The notes below the pieces were generated by a model. That model was not told the DNA's origin, did not search any database, and saw only the letters and a list, made by a program, of their open reading frames with translations. Both the position numbers and the translations under genes were made by a program. Of a DNA stretch of 64,000 nt, positions 23,951-36,645 are shown in pieces (the first letter of the stretch is position 1; each line of letters opens with the position of its first letter). Source of the DNA: Cryptomeria japonica (Eukaryota; Streptophyta; Pinopsida; Cupressales; Cupressaceae); assembly GCF_030272615.1 (NCBI RefSeq), contig NC_081408.1, forward strand, positions 304,269,450 to 304,333,449. The letters run 5' to 3'.

Positions 23951-24443
23951 GCAAGCCAAAATCAGAAATGGTTGTTGCAAAGAAGAGGGTGTTGTCGCTG
24001 GATGAGTGAGTGTTGTTGCTAGATCAGAGAGTGTTGTTGCAAAGTGATCAAGGTTTACTTCTGCATGTGAGAGAAAAGCAGTGTGAGGGAGAACCAGGTT
24101 TAAGAGTTCAACTAGTATAAGTGCAGAACCGGTAGAGTCCATACCAGCAGAGCAGAGGTGAAGGAAGCTGCAAAGGGAGCAAACATAAAACCGACAAAGT
24201 ATTGTACCGGTAAAGAGCAGAGAGGAGGAGATCTAGTGGAGTAGAACAAAGGAGAGGTGAATCGGTAGAGTTTACCAGCAAGGAAGCAGTAGATGAGAGC
24301 AGCAGAAGAATGATCCGGTAGAGCTGAGAAGGTGTCTCACCTACAAAGAGAGGTATATGAGATGGTTACAAGATTCACTTGTAATAGTAGTATTAATTAT
24401 GTATTTGAAGTTATCAAAGTGAACACTGAGTTGTAGCTCAGTG

Positions 24444-24563
24444 CAGGGGTTGTAGCTCCTTTGGGTTGTAGCCCATAAATCAGTCAGGGGTTGGTGCTCC
24501 TTGGGTTGGTGCCCTAAATTAAGGGTTGTAGCCCATAAACAAGTTAGAAGTTGTAGCCCTAAA
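24444..24563 (+). repeat. GGGTTGTAGCTCC...GTAGCCC repeat array, 5' LTR of C
   Basis: Units of about 38 bases built on GGGTTGTAGCTCCTTTGGG and TTGTAGCCCATAAA. The 3' LTR (30319-30468) has four full units. In the 5' copy the last two lack about 16 bases each, so array length differs between the two LTRs. Confidence 0.7.
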
Positions 24564-24843
24564 ACATTCTAACAAAATTTTGATTGTGAGGCTAGATTGG
24601 AGCAGTAGTCTCTAGCAGCATTACCCACCGAGGTTTTTCCCATCTTGGGTTTTCCTCGTACATGCTAGTGTTATGTGATGGCCCTTTGTGTGTGATTGCA
24701 TTTGTGTTGGTCTCCTCACTAACTGGTAAGTTTGCATTGTGTTAGATTCCTTAACTGGTATACACACACAAGTTAGTTAAAGGGAAAAGTTTGAGAACCA
24801 CTAATTCAACCCCCCCTCTCAGTGGTGCATTGTGTCTAACAAT

Positions 24844-24855
24844 TGGTATCAGAGC
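24844..24855 (+). other. Primer binding site of element C (initiator tRNA-Met)
   Basis: TGGTATCAGAGC two bases after the LTR end is the standard plant PBS complementary to initiator tRNA-Met. Confidence 0.9.
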
Positions 24856-24914
24856 CTAGGTACCCTATTTATCAAGCTTTCTCTCGCTTGGGTAGATTTT
24901 GGCTTAAGGACACA

Positions 24915-26679
24915 ATGGTCTGTTTAGTGTCAATACCTGCTCATGTGTTTGATGGTTCAAACTATTCTATTTGGAGTTATAGAATGGAACTCCATCTATC
25001 TTCTCTAGGGTTTGATGTGTGGATGTCAGTTGTTAATGGTCTCCCTAGGAATGTCAGTCCTCCCCCCATATCTGAAGAAGAAAGAAGATGCATGTGCAAT
25101 GAAGAAGCCATGAAGGCTATATTCAGTGGGCTCACTGGTGATGTCTCCTCATAGGTCCATAAGTGTAAATCACCAAAGAGTCTATGGGATAGACTAAAGA
25201 AGGTTTATGGAAATGAACCCTGCACCACTGGATCAGTTTGTGAGAGTGAGAAGAATGATGCAACAAATGCATGTGCAGATGATGAAGGTAGATCCACTAG
25301 CAGCCACAACATTGATGAAGAAGGAACCCACCTCTTCATGGCTCAAGAATCTGAAGAGGAGGAGCACACATCTGAAAGTGATAGGGCAAATAGATCCCAC
25401 CAGCAAGATGTGTTTGGTAGTGATGATGAGGAAGAAGGAGACATGGCAGATAGATCTAGCCATCAAGATCTATTTGATAGTGGAGGTGAAGAAGAAGATG
25501 AAGCAAAAGTTGATCTTGAAGGAGAGCTTGTAAATGCACTTGAAGAACTCAATAGATTAAGAAATGAGTACAAGCTATTCAAGAATGTTGCTATAGTGGA
25601 ACAAAACTGGTTGAATAAATGCCTTGAAGAATCTGAGAAAAGTATCTCAGAGTTGAAGTCTCACAAGGAAGAGCTCAAGGAGTGTCGGTGTGAAGATCTA
25701 GCTTCTAGGTTAGAAGTTAAAAGTGAAAATATCAGCATCTGCTTGGAGAAATGGAGGTTCTCCAAAATGACCTTGAGAAATGTTAGGATGAACTCAAGGT
25801 AAGAATCTAATTTGATGGCAGCAGTGATGCCTTGGACAAAATGTTGAAGAAGCAAAAGCATGCCAAGGACACTGAAGGTTTAGGTAGTGGTGTCGGTGAA
25901 TGTTCCACCAGCAAGAATGTCCCCCACAATGACATTCTGTTTATCTCCTCCTATGGAGAAAATAAAGGCCAAACCTTCACAGTGAGAAACACTCCCCGAA
26001 AGAAGGTTGATCTAACCACAACCAGTGAAGAACTGCAGACAAGAGTAAAGACCAATGTTGCAAGAAGGAGGAACCATGCAGATCCCAAAGGGGAGAAGGG
26101 AAGATAGGAGGAGACTGCTTCATCGGAAGCAAGAACATGAGAAGACAACAAAGAGGACCTCCTACTGGCAGAGAACAAAGAAATGCTACCACCCACAGGG
26201 AAATGCAAGTGTGACAAAAGAAGAGACCAGAAGGAAGGGTTGCACAAAATGGACAACCCAGGATCCATTCTCAAGGAAGGAGAAGTGGAGATGTTAAACC
26301 AATAAGATCTCCCCATGCATGGCAGAACAAATTTGTAAGTCACATGCCATCTTTTACTGGTTATTGCTTTGCATGTAATGCTTATGGCCATAGGGCAGAA
26401 GAATGCAAAAAGAGATCTAGAAGGAATAATCTAGGATCTCATAGACATCATGCATACGAGAAAAATGTATCTAGGAGTAGATACATGCATGCTCCCTCTC
26501 CTGATTATGCTAGAAAGAATCCATTTGTTGTTCCTTATAATATAAATGTTGCATGTTATAACTATAATGGATTTGGCCATAGAGAGTTTGAATGCAGGAG
26601 GAGGCACCTGCAGTCACATGGAGGCCGACATAGAAACTATGCTCTGCAAAAAGGTGGATACATAGCATATGGAAATTAG
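24915..26679 (+). pseudogene. gag: Decayed Copia-type gag of element C
   Basis: From ATG 24915 one frame runs to 25802 with a TAG at 25152, where the text SS*VHKCKSPKSLWDRLKK suggests a former Gln codon. The N-terminal part (FDGSNYSIWSYRMELHL) is the typical Copia gag start. A long acidic coiled-coil-like region follows (about 25340-25800). After frame shifts, 25832-26107 and 26344-26679 continue. The last carries CFACNAYGHRAEEC, a CCHC zinc knuckle, and a second, CYNYNGFGHREFEC, in which the second Cys is replaced by Tyr. The product would be the capsid/nucleocapsid protein that packages the element RNA. At least two frame shifts and one stop make it nonfunctional. Confidence 0.75.
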
Positions 26680-27779
26680 AGACCTACATGGAACCAAAGA
26701 AGAAATGTCCCTGTAGGAGCAAGAGCTCCATCGGTTTCAATTGCTAGTCATAGCAATATGATCAGAAGAAGAAGGTCAAATCGACATGCCAAGAGATTCC
26801 CCAATCATGAAGTTGGAATGAATGTTGTGTGCTACTATAGCACCACTTCGAGTTGTGATGCAGAATCCAGAAATGGAAGGACCCATCAGTAGAAGAAGTA
26901 AAGACCTACTCCCAAGACTAAAAATGGGAAGAAGAATGAGACCAAGCAAGTGTGGAGGAAGAAGACCTTGGACCAACACTATGCATTCAAAGCATGGGTG
27001 ATATCTCCTAAGGCTTAAGGGAGATGCAAGACCTTAGAGGGAGTAATACACATTAAATTTATCATTTACCCCCCTCAGTGAAGAAGGATAAGAAGAAGAA
27101 CAAACTGCTGCCAGTATGAAGGAAGAAAATGAGAAGGTAAGTGTGTGCAAAGGCTGCCATGACTACACACCTACAGATAAGTGTTGGATCACTACTGTTG
27201 TGTCAAAGTATGATGAGATAATAATTGAAATCGGATACAAAGTGACACAAAAGGTTAGGAGTCATAGGAAGGTGCTCTGGTAGTGATAGCTAACTGATAC
27301 AGGAGACTGGTATATGCAGAATATTGTTGGCATGGATGCTAACAAGTACTTGTAGGTTATGAAAGACAATGAGGGTGGAGATCATTACAATAGCCTTGGT
27401 AGCATGAAATGTGGAGATTATGTATCAGGTGGTATTGGAAAAGACCTTAACGATATATGTTGGCCCAGTGGTTGATCATGCAGGCATGCATGTCTTTGGG
27501 CTAACCAGTTTAATTTATGGCATGGTGATGTCATTGTATGCCATTGTGAGGTTTTAGGATCATGTCATAGGTTGCGGTGGAGATGATTGGAGCTCTTGGT
27601 ATTAGACCTCACCGAAGTTGAAGACTTGAGATATATGACTCAGGGGGACTTCAAGTGGTTATGATTCAAGGTCGACATACCTGAACTTGAAAGGGTAAGT
27701 GCACCAACTGTCCAAACTGCAAATGATGAAAGTTACAGTAGGAATATCCAGGAGAGTTTCATTGTAAGGGGTATCTACA
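26680..27779 (+). other. Non-coding remainder of element C internal region
   Basis: About 1.1 kb downstream of the zinc knuckles, with stops in all frames. Cys/His-containing fragments near 27130-27280 are too decayed to assign. RT, integrase and RNase H motifs were looked for and not seen. Confidence 0.5.
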
Positions 27780-27923
27780 TGTCATTTGGCTGGTTGTATT
27801 TATAGTACAATCACATTTGATTCCTACTTGTCATTTGGCTGGTTGTATTTATAGTACAATCACATTTGATTCCTACTTGTCATTTGGCTGGTTGTATCAT
27901 TAGTACAATCACATTTGATTCTT
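27780..27923 (+). repeat. Three tandem 49-bp repeats near the end of element C
   Basis: TGTCATTTGGCTGGTTGTAT starts at 27780, 27829 and 27878. The first two units are identical by eye and the third has small differences (ATCATTAG for ATTTATAG). They lie about 220 bases before the polypurine tract. Confidence 0.9.
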
Positions 27924-28143
27924 AAAGAAATTTGGGATCAAATGGGAGGTGATGCAGTTTAACTGACAGGAGGAAACTCATCAGAAATGATACCCTAATA
28001 GTGCCCTTGCCATTGTTGTCAAAGGGGAAGAAGGATTCAGTAGTATACCGCATACTACATGTGTTAAGAATCCATGGATTAGAGAAAGGGGCAGAAGGAG
28101 AATGTAGTATGTCAGATACTACACGATTTGACATCAATGCCAT

Positions 28144-28153
28144 AGGGGGAGAT
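28144..28153 (+). other. Polypurine tract of element C
   Basis: AGGGGGAGAT directly before the TGTTGG start of the 3' LTR. Confidence 0.85.
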
Positions 28154-30751
28154 TGTTGGCATTGGATTGTCATTGATGTCAATCGGTATGGGACGAATAA
28201 TGGTATGAGAGGAACAAGTTGTGTGCAACACTATCAAGGAGGAGTACATGATAGGTTGAGATATCCTTGATATCACTTTGTGTTGTAGGATGCTGGTAAG
28301 GTAAGAATGCAGGACATCGGTAAGGTAAGACAAAGCATCCAACTCAGAGGAATGATCATTGAGGTTACCAGTACACAAGTTAGTGCCTAACTCGTGTGGA
28401 TGAGATGAGTAGGTTACCGGTATAGTGTAACACCGGCAAGGAAAGGATGTCAATTGGTAAGTGATGTGTTGACATAGAGTAGTTAGTTCAACCAAGTGAG
28501 TGGTTATCAACCGAAAAGATGATGATCAGTGCACAGGCAAGTTGGGCAAGGTGCTTGAGTGGTTGTTTGTGATGAAGAGGTAGAATGCTATCAAAATCAC
28601 ATCAACACAGGAGGAGAAGGATGAATAGGTTATCAGTATGCTATGAGGTTGCAGAACAATAGGAATCCCACCGGATGAAGATACAATCATCATGAGAAGC
28701 CACATGAGTGCACTTCAGGATATAGATTACAAAGATTCACTCTCACCGTTAAGTGGAACTTATCTCCTAGTATGCATAGTGTGCATCATAGCTCCATGAG
28801 ATAAGGTAGATGAGACGAAGGCAGGTGTTTGAAGGTTCACACTGGATCTACTAGTGAGTCAAAGGAAAGCCTTGAGTGCATGAAATCAGAGTTATGCACT
28901 GGACTGACCGCGAAGGCATGTTAAGATGTCGGTATAGATGAAGAGTGATGAGTTTGTCACTTTGACAAACTAGTTGAGACACGGTCATAGCTGATCAGGG
29001 AGAAGGAAAGGTTGAACGGATGTAGTCAGAGGAGAATGGCTTGACTAAAAGATGAATTTTGTTGAAGGTTGATGACATGGTGTCATCGAGAGGGTTTTAC
29101 CAGTATGAATGTTCACCGGTAATATGGACAAGATACAAATGCAGAAGACTCCCCATCTGATGAAATTGTGCATAAGGCAGGTTAGCAAGTGTGTTGACCG
29201 ATTGAGCAATCCACCAAAAGAGAAGTAGAGTGCAAGGTGGATGACAGACCAGTTTGAGGGTTTAACCGGCAAGGTTAGTAAACCGATAGAAGAGTAGAAC
29301 TAGTTGGGTGTTTGGTCGGTGATTCCTAAATTGACACACCGATCCAAGCTGGCAATTGGTCAACTTGGATGCCACAAGGAGATGAAGTGGAAAACATGCA
29401 AAGGTCGGTGGAGTGTCATGTAGAGATAGATGTTTCTACTGTTGTACATTCAATATGGATCCCGTGATTTGTGGATCGGATTAGAAGAGTGCGGCTCGAG
29501 GAAGAATGAGTGACAGAGACAAATTAGGAAGTGGTTGGTGCCTAGATAAAAGCAAGAAAGTCAGTCTGTGAGAAGATTTTGAGGAGGAAACAACAAAGGT
29601 ATTAATGGTTGTTTGATAGATGCAGGTCAACATACAGGGTCAAGTTTTCTATACTTGGAAAATGTGTAGTGGAAGGCGTGACCATGGCGGAGATGTACAG
29701 TTGGCTGTTTGGTAGATCAGATCGGACAAGATCTTATTGGATTTGGTTTGCCTCAAGGTTGATGAAGAAACCCTAGCCGCCTGAGATTTGAATTGGCTTT
29801 TGGCGGGAAATCCAGGATATAAATTTACAAGCCAAAATCAGAAATGGTTGTTGCGAAGAAGAGGGTATTGTCGCTGGATGAGTGAGTGTTGCTGCTAGAT
29901 CAGAGAGTGTTGTTGTGAAGTGATCAAGGGTTACTTTTGCATGTGAGAGCAAAGCAGTGTGAGGGAGAACCAAGTTGAAGAGTTCAATCCGTATCAGTGA
30001 AGAATTGATAGAGTCCATATCGACAGAGCAGAGGTGAAGGAAGCTGTAGAGTGAGCATACATAAAACTGGCATAGTATTGTACCGATAAAGAGCAAAGAG
30101 GAGGAGATCCAGTAGAGCAGAACAAAGGAGAGGTGAACCAATAGAGTTTATTGGCAAGGAAGCAATAGATGAGAGCAATTGAAGAATGAGTTGGTATAGC
30201 TGAGAAGGTGTCTCACCTACAGAGAGAGGTATATGAGATGGTTACAATATTCACTTGTAACAGTAGTATTAATTTTGTATTTGAAGTTATCAAAGTGAAC
30301 ACTGAGTTTTAGCTTGGTGCAGGGGTTGTAGCTACTTTGGGTTATAGCCCATAAATTAGTCAGGGGTTGGTGCTCCTTGGGTTGGTGCCCTAAATCAAGG
30401 GTTGTAGCTCCTTTGGGTTGTAGCCCATTAACAAGTTAGGGGTTGTAGCTCCTTGGGTTGTAGACCTAAAACATTGTAACAGAGTTTTGATTGTGAGGCT
30501 GGATTGGAGTAGTAGTCTGTAGCAACATTACTCACCGAGGTTTTTCCCATCTTGGGTTTTCCTCATACACGCTAGTGTTATGTGATGATACTTTGTGTGT
30601 GATTGCATTTGTGTTGGTCTCCTCACTAATCGGTAAGTTTGCATTGTGTTAGATCCCTTAACCGGTATACACACACAAGCTAGTTAAAGGGAAAAGTTTG
30701 AGAACCATTGATTCACCCCCCCCCCCTCTCTGTGGTGCATTGTGTCTAACA
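28154..30751 (+). repeat. 3' LTR of element C (2598 bp)
   Basis: TGTTGG...TCTAACA followed by CTTTG. It retains only about three perfect ACCGGT sites. Several sites that are ACCGGT in the 5' LTR read ACCAGT, ACTAGT or similar here, as expected from CpG decay on either strand. Confidence 0.88.
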
Positions 30752-30756
30752 CTTTG

Positions 30757-32140
30757 GAGCTCTAACAACTTCTGACCAATGATGACTAACAAGTTCAAAA
30801 TGAGTTTATTTCATACTTGGACCATCCAACTCACCTATTGGGTATTTTTTCATCTTTCCAAATAAAAAAAAACATTCTATAGACTAAGCATTTTATAGAA
30901 AAAATAATAAACACCGTTACAACAACCAAAAAACAACAGAAAATGGATATATAAGAATGTATGCATTTAAATATTATGTTGAGTTGTACTAAGAGATTAG
31001 GGATTTGTTCAATTGTTTCTTAAGCGATTGTGCATATAGTTGTTTCGCAGGGAAAATGACAAAACAGAGGAAGCAATCCAATGTTTAAATCGAATATTTC
31101 ATTGATTTAGCAAATAAAACCCTACTTGTAAGAACATCAAAGAAATGAAACACAAAGAAACCCAACAACTGACAAATATACAAGGTAGGGTTTCAAACAA
31201 ACATAAGAATTTCCATAAGTGCCCATGTTCCCGTGTTGTACGAATCCGCTCAGAGTTGGAAGAATCACTTTGTGAAAATTTCTATTTTTTCCACTCTTAG
31301 CCCAAACTTCTCTTTTTATCTCTTTCCTTCATTGTTTCTCCAAATGGCGGTGGATAAAGGGGCTAGAGCAGTTCATCCTAAATCCAATTTCCTCTGACAA
31401 AAAGGAACCATGCTAGAATCCTTTGAGTTCAAAAACACCACCAAACCAAAAGAAAAAGAAACCCAATAACCTACAATCTTCGGGATAGGGTTTGAAGCAG
31501 ACATACCTCACAGTCTGCATAGATAAATTCTCCAACAAACAACCACACAACCCTTGAACGTGGCAAAACATATAGGGTTTGAGCCGCCTATGATTCAGTT
31601 GCTTGTCACCAGGAAGTAACACCCAAGCAAGAAGGATGACAAATTATAGGTAGTAACTGAAGAATTTGCACAATCACATAATTTCTTTCCCTAAACCCTA
31701 AGATATTAACAGATGCCACCAATCGACATAAATGTCATCATCAAACTATTGGAGTCATACAATTTCACTATTGGATAATAAATGATAAAATGTATAAAAT
31801 CAAGTGACCGCCCAAACAAAAATGTGTCATTGACTAAAAATGCAAAGTGACCAGAAAGATGTCGGAAGTCTGTAATTGTCAGAAGGCAGACACTTTGGCA
31901 GGCAAAAGCCCGCATAGAGAGTCTATTGGCTAATTATATGAGATTAATTGCTATGTTATTAAGAAAATGATTTGTTTGTGCAACAAAGGTCTCAATGGAG
32001 AATTCATAGTTTTAAATCAACTATGCTTCCACTTACAGGGATCCAAATATGACCAAAACAAAACCTTTAAATTAGAAAGATAGTTAGGCTTCGTTACCAA
32101 TAGGCTTGTGTTATAGTTGCAATAGCGAGAGAGGGAAAGA
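30757..32140. other. Host spacer right of element C
   Basis: AT-rich and without recognisable genes. Two imperfect 50-bp copies (31153-31205 and 31454-31504) share AAAGAAACCCAA and TAGGGTTT plus ACATA. The weak minus-strand frame at 31413-31622 overlaps the second copy. Confidence 0.4.
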
Positions 32141-32237
32141 TAGGGGTAGAAAGAGGGGAAGATAAATATGGAAAGAGTGAGAGAGAGAGTGGGATAAGGT
32201 GATAGAAATAAAGAGGAAGATATAGATATAGATAAAT

Positions 32238-32334
<97 letters not shown>

Positions 32335-32743
32335 AATATAAGGGTAGGGACACATGCAAAGATACACTTAGAGATAGAGGGAGTAATGGAAGGATAAATA
32401 TGGAGAGGTAGGCATAAATAGGTAAAGGGATATAAAGCAAGAGAGGAAGAGGCAGACTAATAGATATAGAGATAGAGAGAGGTACATGGAGAGATAAAGA
32501 TAGAGGGAGAGAGATGTGTAGATAAAGAGGGAAAGATACTGATGAAGAGGCAGAGAAATATGGAGGAAGATCTAGAGACAAAGAGATATAGATGGTAGGA
32601 TAGAGTGATAGGGAGACAAGGAGATATAGAGGGAGAGGGAGAGATGGAGTGAATGAGAGAGAGGGAGAGAGGTAGAGATAATGAGACATCGATAGAGATG
32701 GGGAGGGGGAGACTAAGATATAGGGTAAAGAGTGAGGAAGGTA

Positions 32744-32798
<55 letters not shown>

Positions 32799-32977
32799 GA
32801 TCTAGAGACAAAGAGATATAGCTGGTAGGATAGAGTGACAGGGAGACAAGGAGAGGGAGAGGGAGAGGGAGAGGGAGAGATGGAGTGAATGAGAGAGAGG
32901 GAGAGAGGTAGAGATAATGAGATATCGATAGAGATGGGGAGGGGGAGACAGAGATAGAGGGGAAAGAGTGAGAAAGG

Positions 32978-33066
<89 letters not shown>
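32141..33066. repeat. Purine-rich microsatellite block
   Basis: About 900 bases of mostly A and G on the plus strand. Pure runs are (GA)n 32241-32329, (TG)n 32747-32796, (TA)n 32981-33020 and (TG)n 33021-33066. A 230-bp unit starting GAAGATCTAGAGACAAAGAG is tandemly duplicated (32566-32795 and 32796 onward): the first copy ends in (TG)n and the second in (TA)n(TG)n. Such a polypurine stretch can form triplex DNA. The ORFs here encode only simple repeats. Confidence 0.9.
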
Positions 33067-33070
<4 letters not shown>

Positions 33071-34181
33071 GACTTGAATTTCATCATTAGAATACTACCT
33101 ACAACATATTAGTTTCACAAAACACAAAGGAAATGCTACAGGAAATCCAAACTCAACCAATGAAACTACATGAAATGAATTATTAAAATAAAAACTATAT
33201 TAATATCTTCATGATTTAAGTCTCATTGTGTCCTAACTCGATTGTTCCTGGTTGTAGATGATTTTCTCTTAGACAAGCACTGGTAGCTTCCAAGATGACA
33301 TATGAAGAATGGACTGAAAACTGATAGTTAACTGATAATATGATATGCAATGCAAATGATTTAAGCTAAATGATTATGCTAAATGAGAAATGCTAAATTG
33401 CTAATTGCTCCAAGATAAAAACTCACAGATGCATAAGTTTTCCAAATTGTTAACTTGAAGAATAACTTTTTCTCAACTCAAACTCCCATTTTTATAGACT
33501 TTTGAGAGGATAAGATGGTGTGGCCTAGATCAACGGTCATGATCAGATCTGTAGATTTGGATGGTTGTGAGCAAAGGTGAAGGTTGAGAGAAAGGGGGAA
33601 GGAGAAGACAAGTGTCACTCATCTCACCTTGACTGGGTTGCTGACTGAGGGAATCTAGGGATGGTTGGAGAGGATTTAGGCATGAGAGGACAAGTGGACT
33701 CAAGTCCTTCCTAAGATATAGGGATGTTGGAGAGAATATAGAAGAAGGTTAGGAAATATGTGTACATACACAATATTTATTTAATTTGGAAGTTGAAGAT
33801 AAGTGATGAATTAATATTTAAGAAATATTAATATCTTTAGCCACATGATTGACGAGTTGGCAAAGGAAAGATGAAGTGGAGATGGAAGGTGAGTTGGAAA
33901 AGGGATTAAATAATTTAGAAATTATTTAATATTTGAGACTATAGGTTAGATGAATAATCATTAAATATTAAATATTTAATTGATTGATTAGAAGAATAAT
34001 TAAGTATTAGATATTTAATTAATTGATTTGAAGAAAAGGATAAATGAATTAATTAATAGAAAGACACGAAATGAATTAAATAAATTAATCTTTTCAAATT
34101 AACTATTTAATAGAAGAATAAATATTAAATAAATAAAAAATATTTATTTAATTGCTCATAGCCAATTTTTATGTGTATACA
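33067..34181 (-). repeat. 3' LTR of element D
   Basis: Aligns to 59432-60575. On the minus strand a TATA box (TATAAAAAT, 33488-33496) lies about 690 bases from the LTR start. On the plus strand the copy begins TGTTGACTTGAATTTC directly after a (TG)n run. Confidence 0.9.
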
Positions 34182-34195
34182 TTTTGCCCCTCTTT
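34182..34195 (-). other. Polypurine tract of element D
   Basis: Minus strand AAAGAGGGGCAAAA immediately before the TGTATACA start of the 3' LTR. Confidence 0.8.
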
Positions 34196-36645
34196 GAAAT
34201 GATGTCGAGACAACATTGTTTCAAAGATTAAATCAATTCTTGATAATGCGCCTGATGGAGATTGAAAACCTTGATTGTGTGCCCTAGATACTGATTTTTC
34301 GATATTGATTTGATGATGATGCCCCCTTGAGAGATTGTTCGTGCATTAAAGGCATGAATGATCTCTCGATAGAAGAAGAATGTTATATGAAAGATAGATG
34401 AGTGAATAGATTGCAGATTGATCAGATGAATTAGATTGATTAGATTGAGATCAAGTCTGGTTTCAGGAAGGATACATCCCATATAAGACAAAAGATGATC
34501 AAAATGTCTGGTTTGAGTAAAGATACATCCTGTATAAGACATGATAGATGATCAAAACGTTTGGTTTTAGGAAAGATACATCCTGTATAAGACATGATAG
34601 ATGATAGTTGAATGAATGATGAAGATATTAAAGTGGACTGATTCCATTGGATGATGATGTTGGTGTAGGTGCCATAGGTGATCCAGGTGTTAAACCCACA
34701 TGTTCGAGAGGTAGTCATTCCTGATGTAATTTTTGAGATTTGATTTCATCTTTGATATTGTATCATGGGACTTTGTACATTATCGATTATTTTTGTGATA
34801 TCATTGTATACTTGGACAATTTATTGTTTTATGATGATCTATATGCAGACATGGACTCTATATGATGATCTTTTCTTTTTCTTTTTCTTTTTTTTAAATG
34901 ATGATGATGTAATTAATATATGATGATGTGATGATGAAATGCTGTTTATTTTGATGATCATGGATGCAAATGAAAATGATTACTAACTTAAATGATGCAA
35001 ATGCAATTATCTATATGGGAATGCAAATGAATGATTGTTTTTTTTTAATTTTTAATGTGTATGCATATAATTATGGGTAAAATGCAAATGAAATGTTTTT
35101 GATTTCAAGCTTGATGATTTAAATGCAAATGATGATTATGAATGCTATGTGCAAAGATGCAACTAAATGACCCTAATGAATAAAAGAACTATAATGATAA
35201 TGAGTCTAATGCAAATAATAATGATTATTACTACATGATTAATGAAATGCACTTAATTGAATGCAAACTAATGCAATGATTAAAATGCAACTAAATGAAA
35301 TGATTTAAAATGATTCTAAAGATGAATGCACCTACAATGATCAAATGCAAATTGTTTTTGTTTGTCCAAGTATTCTCAATCTTTATTTATGACTGTTGAT
35401 CTCTGAATGAAATGAAATGCTTATAATGCAACTGACCATGAATGCTTATAATGCAGATGAATAATGAGCTAAACTAAAATGATACTTCCATTCTTCATAT
35501 GCTATCTTATAACAGTGCTTGATTTCATCATTGAGCTTTAAAATGTTGTAAGAAAATACAAGTAACTTGACATAAAGATTCAAGCTGACCTGAGTATTTC
35601 TTACATGAACTTTGATATAGCAAGTTTATACAAGCAACTTTATATAATGAATCAAGCTGACCTGAGTATTTCTTGCGGAACAGACAAGGATTATCTCCTT
35701 TCATGCATGACTTGGAACGTCCTCCTTGATCTTTTGTCGATCATATCCTTAGACAAGTACATACCTTAATAAGAGATAAACCACAGACAATAAACAAAGA
35801 AAATAATCATGCCCCATCATAGCTTCTCTAGTCATGGACATCCTTGAGTCGCACAGAGTACATGATTAGCAATAAAATCAAGATATAAACACTGAATCTT
35901 TATATGTCATTCACATGTTCTCATGGTCATTAACTGATATAATCATCTTGATGGATGATCATTGATAATCCTTTATTACTTGTTGGTTGATTCTTCATTT
36001 TCTTAAGTTTCACGATTCAGTTGTAATGAAATGCCTTGATCTTCGTTGCTTCGTTATCTGTTTTGAAATCCTAGATGTTTTTTCTATTTTTTCAGAATGT
36101 TTTGGATTTTCAAAGATTGAAAAGATCACCTTAGCGGAAGGAATTAGGATTTTTTGTCCCCAGCGGAAACAAACTTTATTATGGATGCACAAATTGATCA
36201 AGATCCAAACCATGGTGGGATATAATGCAGATATGATTGATTCTGAGAAAATCTAAGACAGTGACTATGACAAGTATGTCAAAGATTGATAACTGTTGGT
36301 AAGCTGCATATTTCCTGCTAATAGTTCGAAGCAAAGGATGTGAAAGATGAAATGGATGAGCTAGGATAGATGGAAGCGATAGATGCGATAGTATGGAGTG
36401 GATAGGTGCGCAAAGCAATCTCATAGATGGAGGAATAGCGCCTGTTTACCAGGTTTTCACTGTCTAAATTTATTGCATTTTTTTCATATTTTGATTTTTT
36501 TTTTTTAAATTTTCACTATTTTATGCTTTTTAGGGATTTTCTATTTTACCTGATTTTTACTGATTTCTCCAAGATATGCTTTTTATTGATTTTTTTTAGG
36601 ACTTTATATGCTTTTTATTAAATTTTTTTTCCAGGACTTTATATC
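34196..36645 (-). other. Long 3' non-coding region of element D
   Basis: About 2.4 kb between the pol stop and the polypurine tract, unusually long, with no conserved ORF. It contains three 54-55 bp tandem units (34448-34606), a zone with at least seven ATGCAAAT octamers among degenerate AAATGCAAATGA repeats (about 34960-35350), and a 22-bp direct repeat CAAGCTGACCTGAGTATTTC at about 35581 and 35648. Confidence 0.6.
34448..34606. repeat. Three tandem 54-55 bp units in element D 3' region
   Basis: Each unit contains GATCAA, TCTGGTTT or TTTGGTTT, AAGATACATCC and TATAAGACA. Short repeated peptides in chance minus-strand ORFs come from these units. Confidence 0.8.

Larger units (their letters stand above)
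22278..24841 (+). repeat. 5' LTR of element C (2564 bp)
   Basis: It aligns to 28154-30751. It is notable for about 11 perfect ACCGGT hexamers (for example 22491, 22540, 22869, 22974, 23093, 23223, 23372), a TATA-box promoter near 23942 with an E2F site, and a repeated GGGTTGTAGC array near its end. Confidence 0.88.
22278..30751 (+). mobile_element. Element C: Copia-type LTR element with very long LTRs and no recognisable pol
   Basis: The LTRs (22278-24841 and 28154-30751) start TGTTGG and end TCTAACA. They are flanked by CTTTG at 22273-22277 and 30752-30756. The PBS TGGTATCAGAGC matches initiator tRNA-Met and the polypurine tract is AGGGGGAGAT. The internal region is only 3.3 kb and holds a decayed Copia-type gag and zinc knuckles. 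I found no protease, integrase or RT motif, so C is either internally deleted or a non-autonomous derivative. The LTRs differ at many positions, which indicates an old insertion. Confidence 0.88.

Noticed and set aside
24421-24563. CRISPR-like or tRNA-like repeats.
   Set aside because: The units are direct, contiguous and within a plant LTR, without unique spacers or cloverleaf structure.
27250-27700. Possible protease or integrase remnant in element C (short LWHGD-like and DTGDW-like fragments).
   Set aside because: The fragments are scattered in different frames and lack the surrounding conserved residues.
32017-33087. Ser/Leu-rich ORFs of 116-192 codons on the minus strand.
   Set aside because: They are translations of (GA)n and related purine repeats.
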